This document shows, piece by piece, positions 9,455-17,532 of a stretch of 64,000 nucleotides of DNA (position 1 is its first letter; the number at the start of each line of letters is the position of its first letter). Under the pieces are notes generated by a model. The model had not been told where the DNA came from. It did no database searches and saw nothing but the letters and a program-made list of their open reading frames with translations. A program made the translations under genes and the position numbers. The stretch is taken from positions 30,930 to 94,929 of the forward strand of contig NZ_LMFI01000003.1 of assembly GCF_001426745.1 (NCBI RefSeq), given 5' to 3'. Origin of the DNA: Nocardioides sp. Root140. GTDB lineage: Bacteria > Actinomycetota > Actinomycetes > Propionibacteriales > Nocardioidaceae.

Positions 9455-12400
9455 ATGCCCTTGTCCTTGACGCAGCGCGCCTCACGTGTGCCGCTGGCCC
9501 TGCTCACCGCCCTTGCGCTGGCCATGGTCAGCCTGCCGCCCGCATTCGCGAACGGGACCACTCCGGTCGTCGAGCGTGCACGAGCGACGGCGCCGGGCAA
9601 CGGTCTGCGGGTGGGCACTCTCGAGGTGGAGCACCAGGCCACCCCGCTCGGGATCGACGCGGCACACCCTCGGTTCGGGTGGGAGTTGAGCGCCTCGGGC
9701 AACGGAGCCGAGCAGTCGGCGTACGAGATCGTGGTCTCCACGAGGAGCGGTCGGCCGGAGCAGATCTGGGACAGCGGCAAGGTGACGTCGTCGCGCTCCG
9801 TCGACGTCGTGTACGACGGCCCCGCCCTCGAGTCGCGCACCCGCTACTCCTGGCAGGTGCGGGTCTGGGACGCCGGGGGCAAGGCATCGCCGTGGAGCGC
9901 GCCGGCCCGGTTCGAGACCGCCTTCCTCGACCCGGAGGAGTTCGAGGGCGACTGGATCGGTGCCCAGGACGAACTGCCCAAGCCCTCGTTCGAGGGTGCC
10001 AGCTGGATCTGGTTCCCCGCGGGCAACCCGGCCGACTCTGCGCCCGTCGGCAACCGCTTCTTCCGCACCTCGTTCGAAGTTCCTGCCGGCCAGGCGATCG
10101 ACACGGCGGAGATGCAGCTGACTGCTGATGACTCCTTCACGCTCTACGTCAACGGCGCAGAGATCGTCAGGTCGCCGCGGGTGCAGGACGCGTGGCGCAC
10201 GGCCACGATCGTCGACATCGCGGCCCACCTGCAGCCCGGCCGCAACGTGATCGCGATCGAGGCGGTCAACGCCCAGCCGGGGCCTGCCGGCCTGCTCGCT
10301 TCGCTCAAGGTGACGGTCGGGGGCGCCGGCGACCCGTTGCGGATCGTCACCGACGACACCTGGGTCAGCAGCGAGACCGCGGTGGACGGCTGGCAGCAGC
10401 CCGACTTCGACGACTCCGCCTGGCCCCACGCACTGGTCGGGGCGGCCTACGGGTCCGGTCCCTGGGGCAGCTCCGTCACCGTGGCGACTCCGCCGGAACC
10501 CTTGCTGCGGCGCGAGTTCGCGACGGACAAGCCCATCGCGTCTGCACGGGCCTACGTCTCCGGTCTCGGCTACTACAAGCTCTTCGTCAACGGGCAGCGG
10601 ATCGGCGACCACGAGCTGGACCCGGGCTTCACCGTCTACGACAAGACCGTCCTCTACGCGACGTACGACGTCACCGATGCGCTGCGGTCGGGTGACAACG
10701 CCGTCGGCGTGAGCCTGGGCCGCGGGTACTACGCGATGACCCGACCCGACGAGTGGATGACCTCGCCCTGGCACGGCGAGCCCAAGCTGAAGCTCCAGCT
10801 CGACATCACCTACGAGGACGGCACCTCGACCCGGGTGGTGAGCGACGACAGCTGGAAGCTGGCCGACGGCCCCACGCGCACGGAGTCGCTGTGGTTCGGC
10901 GAGACGTACGACGCGAGGCTGGAGCTGCCGGGCTGGACCGGGCCCGGGTACGACGACGCGAGCTGGCGGGCCGCACGCTCGGTCTCGGCTCCCGAAGGCA
11001 CCTTGACGGCCCAGATGTTCCCGCCGATCAAGGTCACCGAGCCACTGCAGGTCGGCACGGTCACCAACCCGGGGAGTGGCATCCACGTCTACGACTTCAC
11101 GAGCCCGACCGCGGGCTGGGCGAAGGTCGCGGTGAGCGGGCCGGCCGGAGCGGAGGTCAAGATCACCTACGGCGAGAAGCTCCGCGCCGACGGCACGGTC
11201 GACAACTCCGGGGCCTTCGGCATGGCGATGCAGGCCTACACCTACATCCTCAACGGGGAGGGCGTCGAGACCTATCGTCCGAGCTACAGCTATGCCGGGT
11301 TCCGCTACCTGCAGGTCGAGGTGCCTGCCGGCGTCGAGGTGGAGTCGATTGCGGGGGAGCGGGTTCACTCCGCGGTGCCCACCACCGGGGACTTCCACAG
11401 CTCCAGCGGGCTGCTCAACCGCTACCACGCGGCACAGGCGAACACGATCCTCAACAACCTGCACTCGGTGCCGACCGACACCCCGATGTATGAGAAGCGC
11501 CCCTACACCGCGGACGGACAGCTGATCTCGGACTCGGCGATCGCGAACTTCGACGTCCAGGAGTTCTACGCGAACTGGATGCGGGCCCACCGCGACGACC
11601 TGACCCCCGAGGGGACGCTCGGCCACACCGTCCCGGGCACCGTTGGCGGCAAGCAGGTCGTGGACCCGGTCTGGTCGGCCAGCTACGTCCTCGTCAACTG
11701 GGACCTCTACTGGTACTACGGCGACACCCGCGCGATCGCAGACAACTACGACAGCATGAAGGCGTGGCTCGACCACTTCGAACGTGACGTGGCGAAGACG
11801 AACGGGATCTACACCGGGTTCAGCTACGGCGACTGGCTGGCGCCTGGCGCTGCCAACCCGCCCGAGGGGACCCGACTCACCGGCACCGCCTACCTCCACA
11901 TGACCGCGACAGCGATGGCCAAGATGGCCACGGCACTCGGGCACGACGCGGATGCCGAGCACTTCACCGACTTCGCGTCCTCACTGGCCGACGCGATGAA
12001 CGCGACGTTCTACGACGAGTCCGAGGGGGCGTACTACGACGACCCGGCCGCCGGCTACCGGCAGACGTCGAACCTGTTCCCGTTGAGTCTCGGGATCGTC
12101 CCGCAGGAGCACCGCAAGACCGTGATCGCCAACCTGGTCAAGGACATCAAGGACCGCGGCGTCCACCTCAACACCGGCGCGCTCGGCACGAAGATCATCC
12201 TTCCGGTGTTGACCGATCTCGGGTACGGCGAGTTGGCGTACGACGTCGCCACCAACCCGACGTACCCGGGCTGGGGCTACTGGTTCGAGGAGCTCGGGGC
12301 CACCACGATGTGGGAGGAGTGGCAGGAGTCGTCGCGCTCGCACCAGCATGCGTTCCTGGGCACCGTGGACGACTGGCTCTACCAGCGGGTGGCCGGGATC

Positions 12401-12706
12401 GAGCCGGCCGCTCCGGGCTATTCCGCAGTGCGGATCAAGCCCTACCCGGTGGGAGACCTCAAGAACGCGTCTGCCCATGTGTCGTCCCCGCTCGGCCGGG
12501 TGGGCTCGTCCTGGCGACGGAACCGTGACGACTTCACTCTCCGCGCCGAGGTGCCGGTCGGTGCGTCGGCCGACATCTACGTGCCGTCGCCCGACCGTCG
12601 TTCGGTCAAGGCCCCCAAGGGCGCGACGTTCGTGGGAATGGAGGATGGCTACGCCCGGTTCGAGGTCGGCTCCGGCAGGTACGTCTTCCGCGTTCTCCAC
12701 GACTAG
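9455..12706 (+). CDS. Alpha-L-rhamnosidase, GH78 (variant active-site motif)
   Basis: Exported 1083-residue GH78 enzyme. The ATG at 9455 follows a GGGAG site and opens directly into a signal peptide (MPLSLTQRASRVPLALLTAL, cleavage near AFANG). An upstream in-frame ATG at 9416 has neither. The domain order resembles the other two rhamnosidases, with an extra beta-sandwich at about residues 160-300. The catalytic motif is VPTDTPMYEKRPYTAD, where the usual DER-GW-GD is replaced; a YEK-type motif occurs in one GH78 subgroup, but the RPYTAD tail is unusual. The second motif ATTMWEEW is present. Probably active, perhaps with different specificity. Confidence 0.92.
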   Translation: MPLSLTQRASRVPLALLTALALAMVSLPPAFANGTTPVVERARATAPGNGLRVGTLEVEHQATPLGIDAAHPRFGWELSASGNGAEQSAYEIVVSTRSGRPEQIWDSGKVTSSRSVDVVYDGPALESRTRYSWQVRVWDAGGKASPWSAPARFETAFLDPEEFEGDWIGAQDELPKPSFEGASWIWFPAGNPADSAPVGNRFFRTSFEVPAGQAIDTAEMQLTADDSFTLYVNGAEIVRSPRVQDAWRTATIVDIAAHLQPGRNVIAIEAVNAQPGPAGLLASLKVTVGGAGDPLRIVTDDTWVSSETAVDGWQQPDFDDSAWPHALVGAAYGSGPWGSSVTVATPPEPLLRREFATDKPIASARAYVSGLGYYKLFVNGQRIGDHELDPGFTVYDKTVLYATYDVTDALRSGDNAVGVSLGRGYYAMTRPDEWMTSPWHGEPKLKLQLDITYEDGTSTRVVSDDSWKLADGPTRTESLWFGETYDARLELPGWTGPGYDDASWRAARSVSAPEGTLTAQMFPPIKVTEPLQVGTVTNPGSGIHVYDFTSPTAGWAKVAVSGPAGAEVKITYGEKLRADGTVDNSGAFGMAMQAYTYILNGEGVETYRPSYSYAGFRYLQVEVPAGVEVESIAGERVHSAVPTTGDFHSSSGLLNRYHAAQANTILNNLHSVPTDTPMYEKRPYTADGQLISDSAIANFDVQEFYANWMRAHRDDLTPEGTLGHTVPGTVGGKQVVDPVWSASYVLVNWDLYWYYGDTRAIADNYDSMKAWLDHFERDVAKTNGIYTGFSYGDWLAPGAANPPEGTRLTGTAYLHMTATAMAKMATALGHDADAEHFTDFASSLADAMNATFYDESEGAYYDDPAAGYRQTSNLFPLSLGIVPQEHRKTVIANLVKDIKDRGVHLNTGALGTKIILPVLTDLGYGELAYDVATNPTYPGWGYWFEELGATTMWEEWQESSRSHQHAFLGTVDDWLYQRVAGIEPAAPGYSAVRIKPYPVGDLKNASAHVSSPLGRVGSSWRRNRDDFTLRAEVPVGASADIYVPSPDRRSVKAPKGATFVGMEDGYARFEVGSGRYVFRVLHD

Positions 12707-12799
12707 CCGCGTGCTCACCCCTCCGATTTCGGCAGCGGAGACGGAAGCAGGGGCCCCGAAGAGTCGTAGAATGTTGGTGGTCGAATGGGAGCCAGCATC

Positions 12800-13246
12800 A
12801 TGGGCGAACGTCAGCTCACCGTGAGGCGCAAGGTGGCCGCGTCCAGCGACACGGTCTGGGACGTGTGCGCGGATTTCCCGAACCTGGCGGAGCACTGGGA
12901 CGGCATCAGGGCCTCCCGAGCAATCGGCGAGCAGACCCGCGGAGTGGGTGCCCGTCGCCAGGTGGACCTGAAGCCAGTCGGTTCGATGGTCGAGACCGTC
13001 ACCGTCTGGGAAGAGGGCCAGACCATGGCCACCGCGAACCAGCCCTCGGTCCTCGTGCCGTTCAAGCAGGCGGAGTCGCGGCTCACCCTCGAACCTCAGG
13101 GAGGCGGGACGGCGACCACGTTCGACTACCGGTACGTGCCCCGGGGCGGTCCGCTCGGACGAGTGACCGGCCCGGTCATCGACAGGATGCTGAACACGAC
13201 CTTCGAGAGTCTGCTGGACGCCATCGAGGAGTCCGCCGCGCGCTGA
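12800..13246 (+). CDS. SRPBCC (START-like) family protein
   Basis: A 148-residue cytoplasmic protein of the polyketide cyclase/START-like fold: N-terminal strand LTVRRKVAASSDTVWDVCADF, central antiparallel strands, and a long C-terminal helix (VIDRMLNTTFESLLDAIEES). Members bind hydrophobic ligands or act as cyclases or activators; no ligand can be deduced here. The ATG at 12800 is preferred over 12785 because GGGAG sits eight bases before it. The gene stands alone between the rhamnosidase and the HD-GYP operon. Confidence 0.8.
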   Translation: MGERQLTVRRKVAASSDTVWDVCADFPNLAEHWDGIRASRAIGEQTRGVGARRQVDLKPVGSMVETVTVWEEGQTMATANQPSVLVPFKQAESRLTLEPQGGGTATTFDYRYVPRGGPLGRVTGPVIDRMLNTTFESLLDAIEESAAR

Positions 13247-13292
13247 CAGAGCGGGTGCCGGCGCCGCGAGTGACGGGTCTGCGCCTGACAGT

Positions 13293-13308
13293 TGAGGCAG
13301 ATGCCTCA
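13293..13308. promoter_or_regulatory. Palindrome upstream of the HD-GYP operon
   Basis: TGAGGCAGATGCCTCA consists of two perfect 7-bp arms around GA. It ends 35 bases before the ATG at 13344. It is a reasonable operator for the operon at 13344-15637, whose second product carries a LuxR-type helix-turn-helix and could be autoregulatory. No binding specificity is known. Confidence 0.4.
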
Positions 13309-13343
13309 CGCGGTGCGAGGGCGTGCCGGCCCACAGTGAATGC

Positions 13344-14090
13344 ATGACAACCACGACACCACGGCAGGCCGTTGAGGCGCTGCAGGCCGACCCCTCACTT
13401 CCCGAGGGTGACGACGAGAGATTCACCGGGTACGGCGTCATGGGGATGCCGTTCGCCAGCGGGCACTACCTCGCCTTGCGCGACATGGTGGCCAGCTCGG
13501 TCGGTCCGGCGTACAGGGCCATCTGGTTCCGCGATCCGGGGGGACGCTGGACCATCCACACGACCGGCCCGACCGAGCTGACCTGTCCGCGCTACTTCGG
13601 GTCGGTCGCGGCCGGGACCCGCGTGCCGGGCATCGACGTGTCCTGGTCCGACGACCACACGCTCGAGGTGACGCTCGGTGACGACCTGACCTGGCGGATC
13701 GAGCTGGGCCCGACCTCGGCGACCCGGATGATGACGGGGATGGGTGGGGTGCTTCCCGAGGCGGGCTGGAACAGCAACACCGTGCTCGGTGCGATGGGAC
13801 CGATGGCGCGCACGATGCTGCACACCGGCCGGATCCGACTCCGCGGAGCGACGCCCAACGGGCCCCACTTCAAGGCCGCGCCGTTGAAGATCTGGCGTGT
13901 GGTCGACAGTGCTGCGTCGTACCGCGGCGAGGACCTCGGCGCACCGGCGCCGCTCGACGAGCAGACCCGTCTGGGTGACTTCTGGCTGCCGCAGCGCGGC
14001 GTCTTCTTCGTCGGGCGGGCACGGTTCACACCACCGATCGAGCAGATCGACAGCGGGGCAAGCGCTGCGGGCGCCAGAATGGGTCAATGA
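13344..14090 (+). CDS. Conserved hypothetical protein, partner of the HD-GYP/LuxR protein
   Basis: A 248-residue soluble protein I do not recognise. It has no signal peptide or clear membrane segment and looks mainly beta-structured (YRAIWFRDPGGRWTIHT, TLEVTLGDDLTWRIEL), with a Gly/Met-rich centre (MMTGMGGVLPEAGW). The start MTTTTPRQ at 13344 is preferred over an in-frame ATG at 13323. Its stop overlaps the start of the downstream regulator (ATGA), indicating co-translation, so it may be a ligand or sensor partner of that regulator. That role is inferred from position only. Confidence 0.6.
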   Translation: MTTTTPRQAVEALQADPSLPEGDDERFTGYGVMGMPFASGHYLALRDMVASSVGPAYRAIWFRDPGGRWTIHTTGPTELTCPRYFGSVAAGTRVPGIDVSWSDDHTLEVTLGDDLTWRIELGPTSATRMMTGMGGVLPEAGWNSNTVLGAMGPMARTMLHTGRIRLRGATPNGPHFKAAPLKIWRVVDSAASYRGEDLGAPAPLDEQTRLGDFWLPQRGVFFVGRARFTPPIEQIDSGASAAGARMGQ

Positions 14091-15637
14091 CCGCATCGGC
14101 GCCGTTGCCCCGCCGGGTCGAGGTGCTCGCCGGCCTGTCGGTGGCGATCGACCTCGGCCTGGGGCAGCCGGCCGAGCACATGCTGCGCTCGTCGATCATC
14201 GCGTGCGGGCTGGCGGATCGCCTCGGCCTCAGCCGCGAGCAGAAGGCAGGCGTCTACTACACGACGCTGCTGATGTGGATCGGCTGTCACGCGGACTCGC
14301 AGGAGTACGCGCGCTGGTTCGGTGACGACATCTCGGTCCGCCGCGACGCCTACCTCGTCGACTGGTCCGGCCTGCCCTACCTGCGGTTCCTGGTGGGCAA
14401 CATCGCGCGCGGTGAGCCGCTGAGCCAGCGGGTGCGCGTGATGGCCACGCTGATGCGCGACGCCCGCGGCCAGCTGGCCACCATGATCCACTCGCACTGC
14501 GCCTCCGCGGCAGTCCTGGCCCGACACCTCGGGCTCGGCCCGGACGTCGAGGCGACACTCGCCCACACCTTCGAGCGGTACGACGGCGGCGGGCTTCCGG
14601 CCGGTGTGTCCGGCGATGCCATCCCGATCGAGATGCGGGTTGCCCAGCTGGCCGACGTGGCCGAGGTGCACCAACGCATGTACGGCGTCCAGGGTGCGGT
14701 CGCGATGGCCAGGAGCCGCCGAGGAGGTCACCTCGACCCGACCGTCGTCGACGCGTTCACCGCGGATCCCGAGGCGCTCTTCCCGGCGTCCGGCGACGAC
14801 CCCTGGAACCGGGCGCTCTCGATCGCACCCGACTCCGAGACGCCGCTGGACGCGGCCCGCCTCGACGACCTGCTGACCGCCATCGGAGACTTCGTCGACC
14901 TCAAGTGCCCGTTCACGCTCGGCCACTCCCGCAACGTCGCCGCGCTCGCCGAGGCGGCCGCCGTACAGCTCGGACTCTCCGTCGACGACACCAACGCCGT
15001 ACGCCGGGCCGGGCACCTCCACGACGTCGGCCGGATCGGCGTCTCGAACCAGGTCTGGTCGAAGGCGGGGGATCTGACCGGTGCCGAGTGGGAGCGGGTG
15101 CGCATGCATCCCTACCTCACCGACCGGGTGCTGACCCGCATCCCCGGCCTCGGGCAGGTGGCCGCGATCGCTCGCGCGCACCACGAGCACCTCGACGGGT
15201 CCGGCTACCCGCTCGGTCTGACCGGTGCGGCCCTCGGCCGGCCGGAACGGCTGTTGGCCGCCGCGGTCGCCTACCAGTCAGCGCTGGAGCCCCGGCCCTA
15301 CCGCGAGACCCTCGGCCCTGAGGCGGCGGCGACGCGGCTGAAGGAACGGGCGACGCGCGGCGTTCTCGAGGCCGAGAGCGTCGAGGCGGTCCTGGCCGTG
15401 GCCGGGCACGCGTCGAGGAAGGTACGCCGCGACGACGCCCTCACTCCGCGCGAGACCGAGATTCTCGGACTGGTCGCCCGTGGCCTTGCCAACCGCGACA
15501 TCGCGAGTCGCCTGGTGCTCAGTGAGAAGACGGTCCGCAACCACGTCGAGCGCACCTACGCCAAGATCGGCGCCACGAACCGGGTGGGTGCGAGCCTCTA
15601 CGCGCTCCAGCACGGGCTGGTCGCAGCCGTCGACTGA
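14087..15637 (+). CDS. Tandem HD/HD-GYP domain protein with C-terminal LuxR HTH
   Basis: A 516-residue protein with two HD-type domains and a DNA-binding tail. The N-terminal domain (about 30-200) is degenerate but keeps ERYDGGGLPAGVSGDAIPIE, resembling the HD-GYP loop. The second (about 275-400) has H280, HD at 312-313, HHE at 365-367 and DGSGYP at 370-375, so its metal-binding hydrolase centre looks complete. Residues 452-510 are a LuxR HTH (LTPRETEILGLVARGLANRD). A cyclic-nucleotide-dependent transcription factor is plausible; HD-GYP domains often hydrolyse cyclic di-GMP, but that is not shown here. It overlaps the upstream gene by 4 bp. Confidence 0.88.
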   Translation: MTASAPLPRRVEVLAGLSVAIDLGLGQPAEHMLRSSIIACGLADRLGLSREQKAGVYYTTLLMWIGCHADSQEYARWFGDDISVRRDAYLVDWSGLPYLRFLVGNIARGEPLSQRVRVMATLMRDARGQLATMIHSHCASAAVLARHLGLGPDVEATLAHTFERYDGGGLPAGVSGDAIPIEMRVAQLADVAEVHQRMYGVQGAVAMARSRRGGHLDPTVVDAFTADPEALFPASGDDPWNRALSIAPDSETPLDAARLDDLLTAIGDFVDLKCPFTLGHSRNVAALAEAAAVQLGLSVDDTNAVRRAGHLHDVGRIGVSNQVWSKAGDLTGAEWERVRMHPYLTDRVLTRIPGLGQVAAIARAHHEHLDGSGYPLGLTGAALGRPERLLAAAVAYQSALEPRPYRETLGPEAAATRLKERATRGVLEAESVEAVLAVAGHASRKVRRDDALTPRETEILGLVARGLANRDIASRLVLSEKTVRNHVERTYAKIGATNRVGASLYALQHGLVAAVD

Positions 15638-15675
15638 CGGCTGTGCCAAGGAGCCGCGAGTCGTGGCAGCAGCGG

Positions 15676-16017
15676 CTAGCCGGACGAGGGGCCGAGAACT
15701 CCGGGGTCGACGGGCGTGGCTTGCTCCTTCAGTTCCACGAAGATGACATGCGTCGGTGTGTCGCCGGTGTTCTCGCCGTGGTGCTCCTGGGCCGGGAGCC
15801 AGCCAACGCTGCCAGCCTGCATTTCCACGTCGCGGTGAGAATCACCTGAGGAGAGGCGCCGCCTGAACGAGGACAGCGTGTACATGACGCTGTCGGGATG
15901 TTGGTGCGGAGTCGTGCGGTGTCCTGGTGCGTCGGTGTAGTCCAGGACACGAACCCGGTCGTTCTCGAAGACGACCTTGTAGCTCTCGGGATTGCTGACC
16001 ACAGGATCCAGGCTCAT
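15676..16017 (-). CDS. Cupin-domain protein
   Basis: A 113-residue single-domain cupin. Motif 1 appears as PGHRTTPHQHPDSVMYTLS and motif 2 as GSVGWLPAQEHHGENTGDTP, giving a likely metal site (H-x-H and the HH pair). Such small cupins are often sensors or small-molecule isomerases or dioxygenases; none is suggested by context. The start MSLDPVV at 16017 matches the usual N-terminus, while an upstream in-frame ATG at 16062 would add an unlikely basic extension. It is convergent with the HD-GYP gene, 38 bases away. The 298 bases to the toxin gene at 16316 show no further gene. Confidence 0.8.
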   Translation of the reverse strand: MSLDPVVSNPESYKVVFENDRVRVLDYTDAPGHRTTPHQHPDSVMYTLSSFRRRLSSGDSHRDVEMQAGSVGWLPAQEHHGENTGDTPTHVIFVELKEQATPVDPGVLGPSSG

Positions 16018-16315
16018 GGTCAGAGCGTGGCAGGCACTCGTCGCGTGGAGCCGTCGCTTCACCGAAGATCATCGGAATTGGGCTCGTCCACCACGGCGTC
16101 ATGGGCCATCTGGTTCCGCGGCCCGGTGAGTGGCTCCGCCGGTGCGTCGGTCAGCCAAGCCCTGTGGCTGTCGGTGGTGACGGCAATGATGCGGTCACGC
16201 CGGAGTCGAGGCCCGACGAGCTGGCGGACGGGTGGAGATCAGCGGCAGGCATTGGGGCCGCCCGAGTCGATGGTTGCTCAACATAGCCTTGCATCTATAT
16301 CGATTGGAAACTATC

Positions 16316-16675
16316 ATGACCATGTTCTGGGAGGTTCGTCTCCGGAATGAGGTCGAGTCGTGGCTTCTCGGACTGGACGATGAGAGCTATGTCCTGGTCG
16401 CTGCGGCGATCACCCGACTGGAGGCGGCAGGTCCGACGCTCGGCAGGCCGACGGCCGACCGGGTCAAGGGCTCCAGACACCACAACATGAAAGAGCTGAG
16501 GCCAGGATCTGCTGGGCGCAGCGCGATTCGGATCTTGTTCGCCTTCGACCCGAACCGTCGGGCGATCCTGCTGGTTGCGGGAGACAAGGCTGGCCAGTGG
16601 GGGCAGTGGTACGACACCAACATCCCGATTGCGGACGACAGATTCGACGAATGGCTCGACAGTGAGGAGGAGTGA
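16316..16675 (+). CDS. RelE/HigB-type toxin of a type II toxin-antitoxin pair
   Basis: A 119-residue basic protein with the RelE-superfamily pattern: VRLRNEVESWLLGLDDESY, a central GRPTADRVKGSRHHNMKELRPG, then RSAIRILFAFDPNRRAILLVAGDKAG. HigB-like toxins are ribosome-dependent mRNA endonucleases. Toxin-first order and a one-base gap to the XRE antitoxin match HigBA pairs. The start may be 16316 or the ATG two codons later; the longer upstream frame lacks a ribosome site. The stretch before the gene is AT-rich for this genome. Confidence 0.85.
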   Translation: MTMFWEVRLRNEVESWLLGLDDESYVLVAAAITRLEAAGPTLGRPTADRVKGSRHHNMKELRPGSAGRSAIRILFAFDPNRRAILLVAGDKAGQWGQWYDTNIPIADDRFDEWLDSEEE

Positions 16676-16676
16676 C

Positions 16677-17003
16677 GTGAGCAAGCCGAAGACGACCAGC
16701 TGGCGCGAGGCGCGCGCCAAGCGACCGGTCCACGACGATGCTGTGGCAAACCATGTCGCTCGCATGGCAGCGGAAGAGCGCGCCTACCGGCTCCGAGAGA
16801 TTCGTGAGGAACAGGGCGTCACACAGAAGGAACTGGCTGAGCGCATGGCGATCACCCAGCCGACGATCTCCGCGCTCGAGTCTGGTGCCCTGGACCGCTC
16901 GGGAATCGCGACGATCAAGGCCTACGTGGAGGCTCTCGGCGGAGACATCGAGGTCACCGCAACCTTTGGCGATCGACGTTTCGTCGTCTCTTCCGGCAAG
17001 TAG
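16677..17003 (+). CDS. XRE-family antitoxin (HigA-like)
   Basis: A 108-residue protein beginning with GTG at 16677, one base after the toxin stop and behind a strong GAGGAGG inside the toxin gene. A Cro/C1 helix-turn-helix lies at about 35-90 (LREIREEQGVTQKELAERMA, then QPTISALESG) and is followed by a short tail VEALGGDIEVTATFGDRRF typical of HigA-type antitoxins. It should neutralise the toxin and repress the pair's promoter. Confidence 0.87.
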   Translation: MSKPKTTSWREARAKRPVHDDAVANHVARMAAEERAYRLREIREEQGVTQKELAERMAITQPTISALESGALDRSGIATIKAYVEALGGDIEVTATFGDRRFVVSSGK

Positions 17004-17039
17004 CGGCGTGCCGGTTTGACCACATGACGGACCCGAGCC

Positions 17040-17507
17040 TCAGGCGTTGCGCTCCAGGACTTGCTCCAGCAGGGCACGCGTGGCGGCGTACGACCCCGGC
17101 TGTTCGCTCTCGCGTGGACCGGCGACGTTGAGGGTCAGCCCGAGGGCGAGACCCTCGAGCCAGGCGGTGACGGCGTCGGTGTCTCCGGCCGTGACCAGGC
17201 AGGGCCGGCCGAGCTCTTCAGCGAGGGCGAGCGTCAGGTCGGTGCCGGGGGAGCGCACGGCTTCGCGCACGACCAGGGTGGCGTCGCTGCCGCGGACGTT
17301 CAGCCGCGTCCGGACCGCGGGGTCGCCGCTCGGGGCTTCGCGCAGGGCGGGATAGTCGGCCAGCAGGCCCGGTGGCGCCGGGTGGTCCTCGGCCAGGCCA
17401 CCGGCCGGGCACCACCCGCCGTACGGGATGCCGGCGTGGAGTGCGGCGTCGAGCGCAGCCCGGTCGGCACCGGTTTGTCCGCCCGACACGATCCGCGCGA
17501 TGTGCAT
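17040..17507 (-). CDS. YpsA/molybdenum-carrier-like Rossmann protein
   Basis: A 155-residue protein with the signature IVSGGQTGADRAALDAAL and GGWCPAGGLAEDHP, then NVRGSDATLVV. This is the pattern of the putative molybdenum carrier family, related to the SLOG/LOG nucleotide-binding superfamily. The fold probably binds a nucleotide or nucleoside derivative; the biochemical role is unsettled. ATG 17507 is preceded by GGAAG at five bases and is preferred over an upstream ATG at 17594, which would run into the neighbouring gene. It lies 25 bases downstream of the Suc_Fer gene on the same strand and may share its transcript. Confidence 0.78.
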   Translation of the reverse strand: MHIARIVSGGQTGADRAALDAALHAGIPYGGWCPAGGLAEDHPAPPGLLADYPALREAPSGDPAVRTRLNVRGSDATLVVREAVRSPGTDLTLALAEELGRPCLVTAGDTDAVTAWLEGLALGLTLNVAGPRESEQPGSYAATRALLEQVLERNA

Positions 17508-17532
17508 GACTACTTCCACACCTGGCGGCGCC

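Noticed and set aside
16018..16315. Possible small gene between the cupin and toxin genes
   Set aside because: Frames here lack ribosome sites and coding composition.
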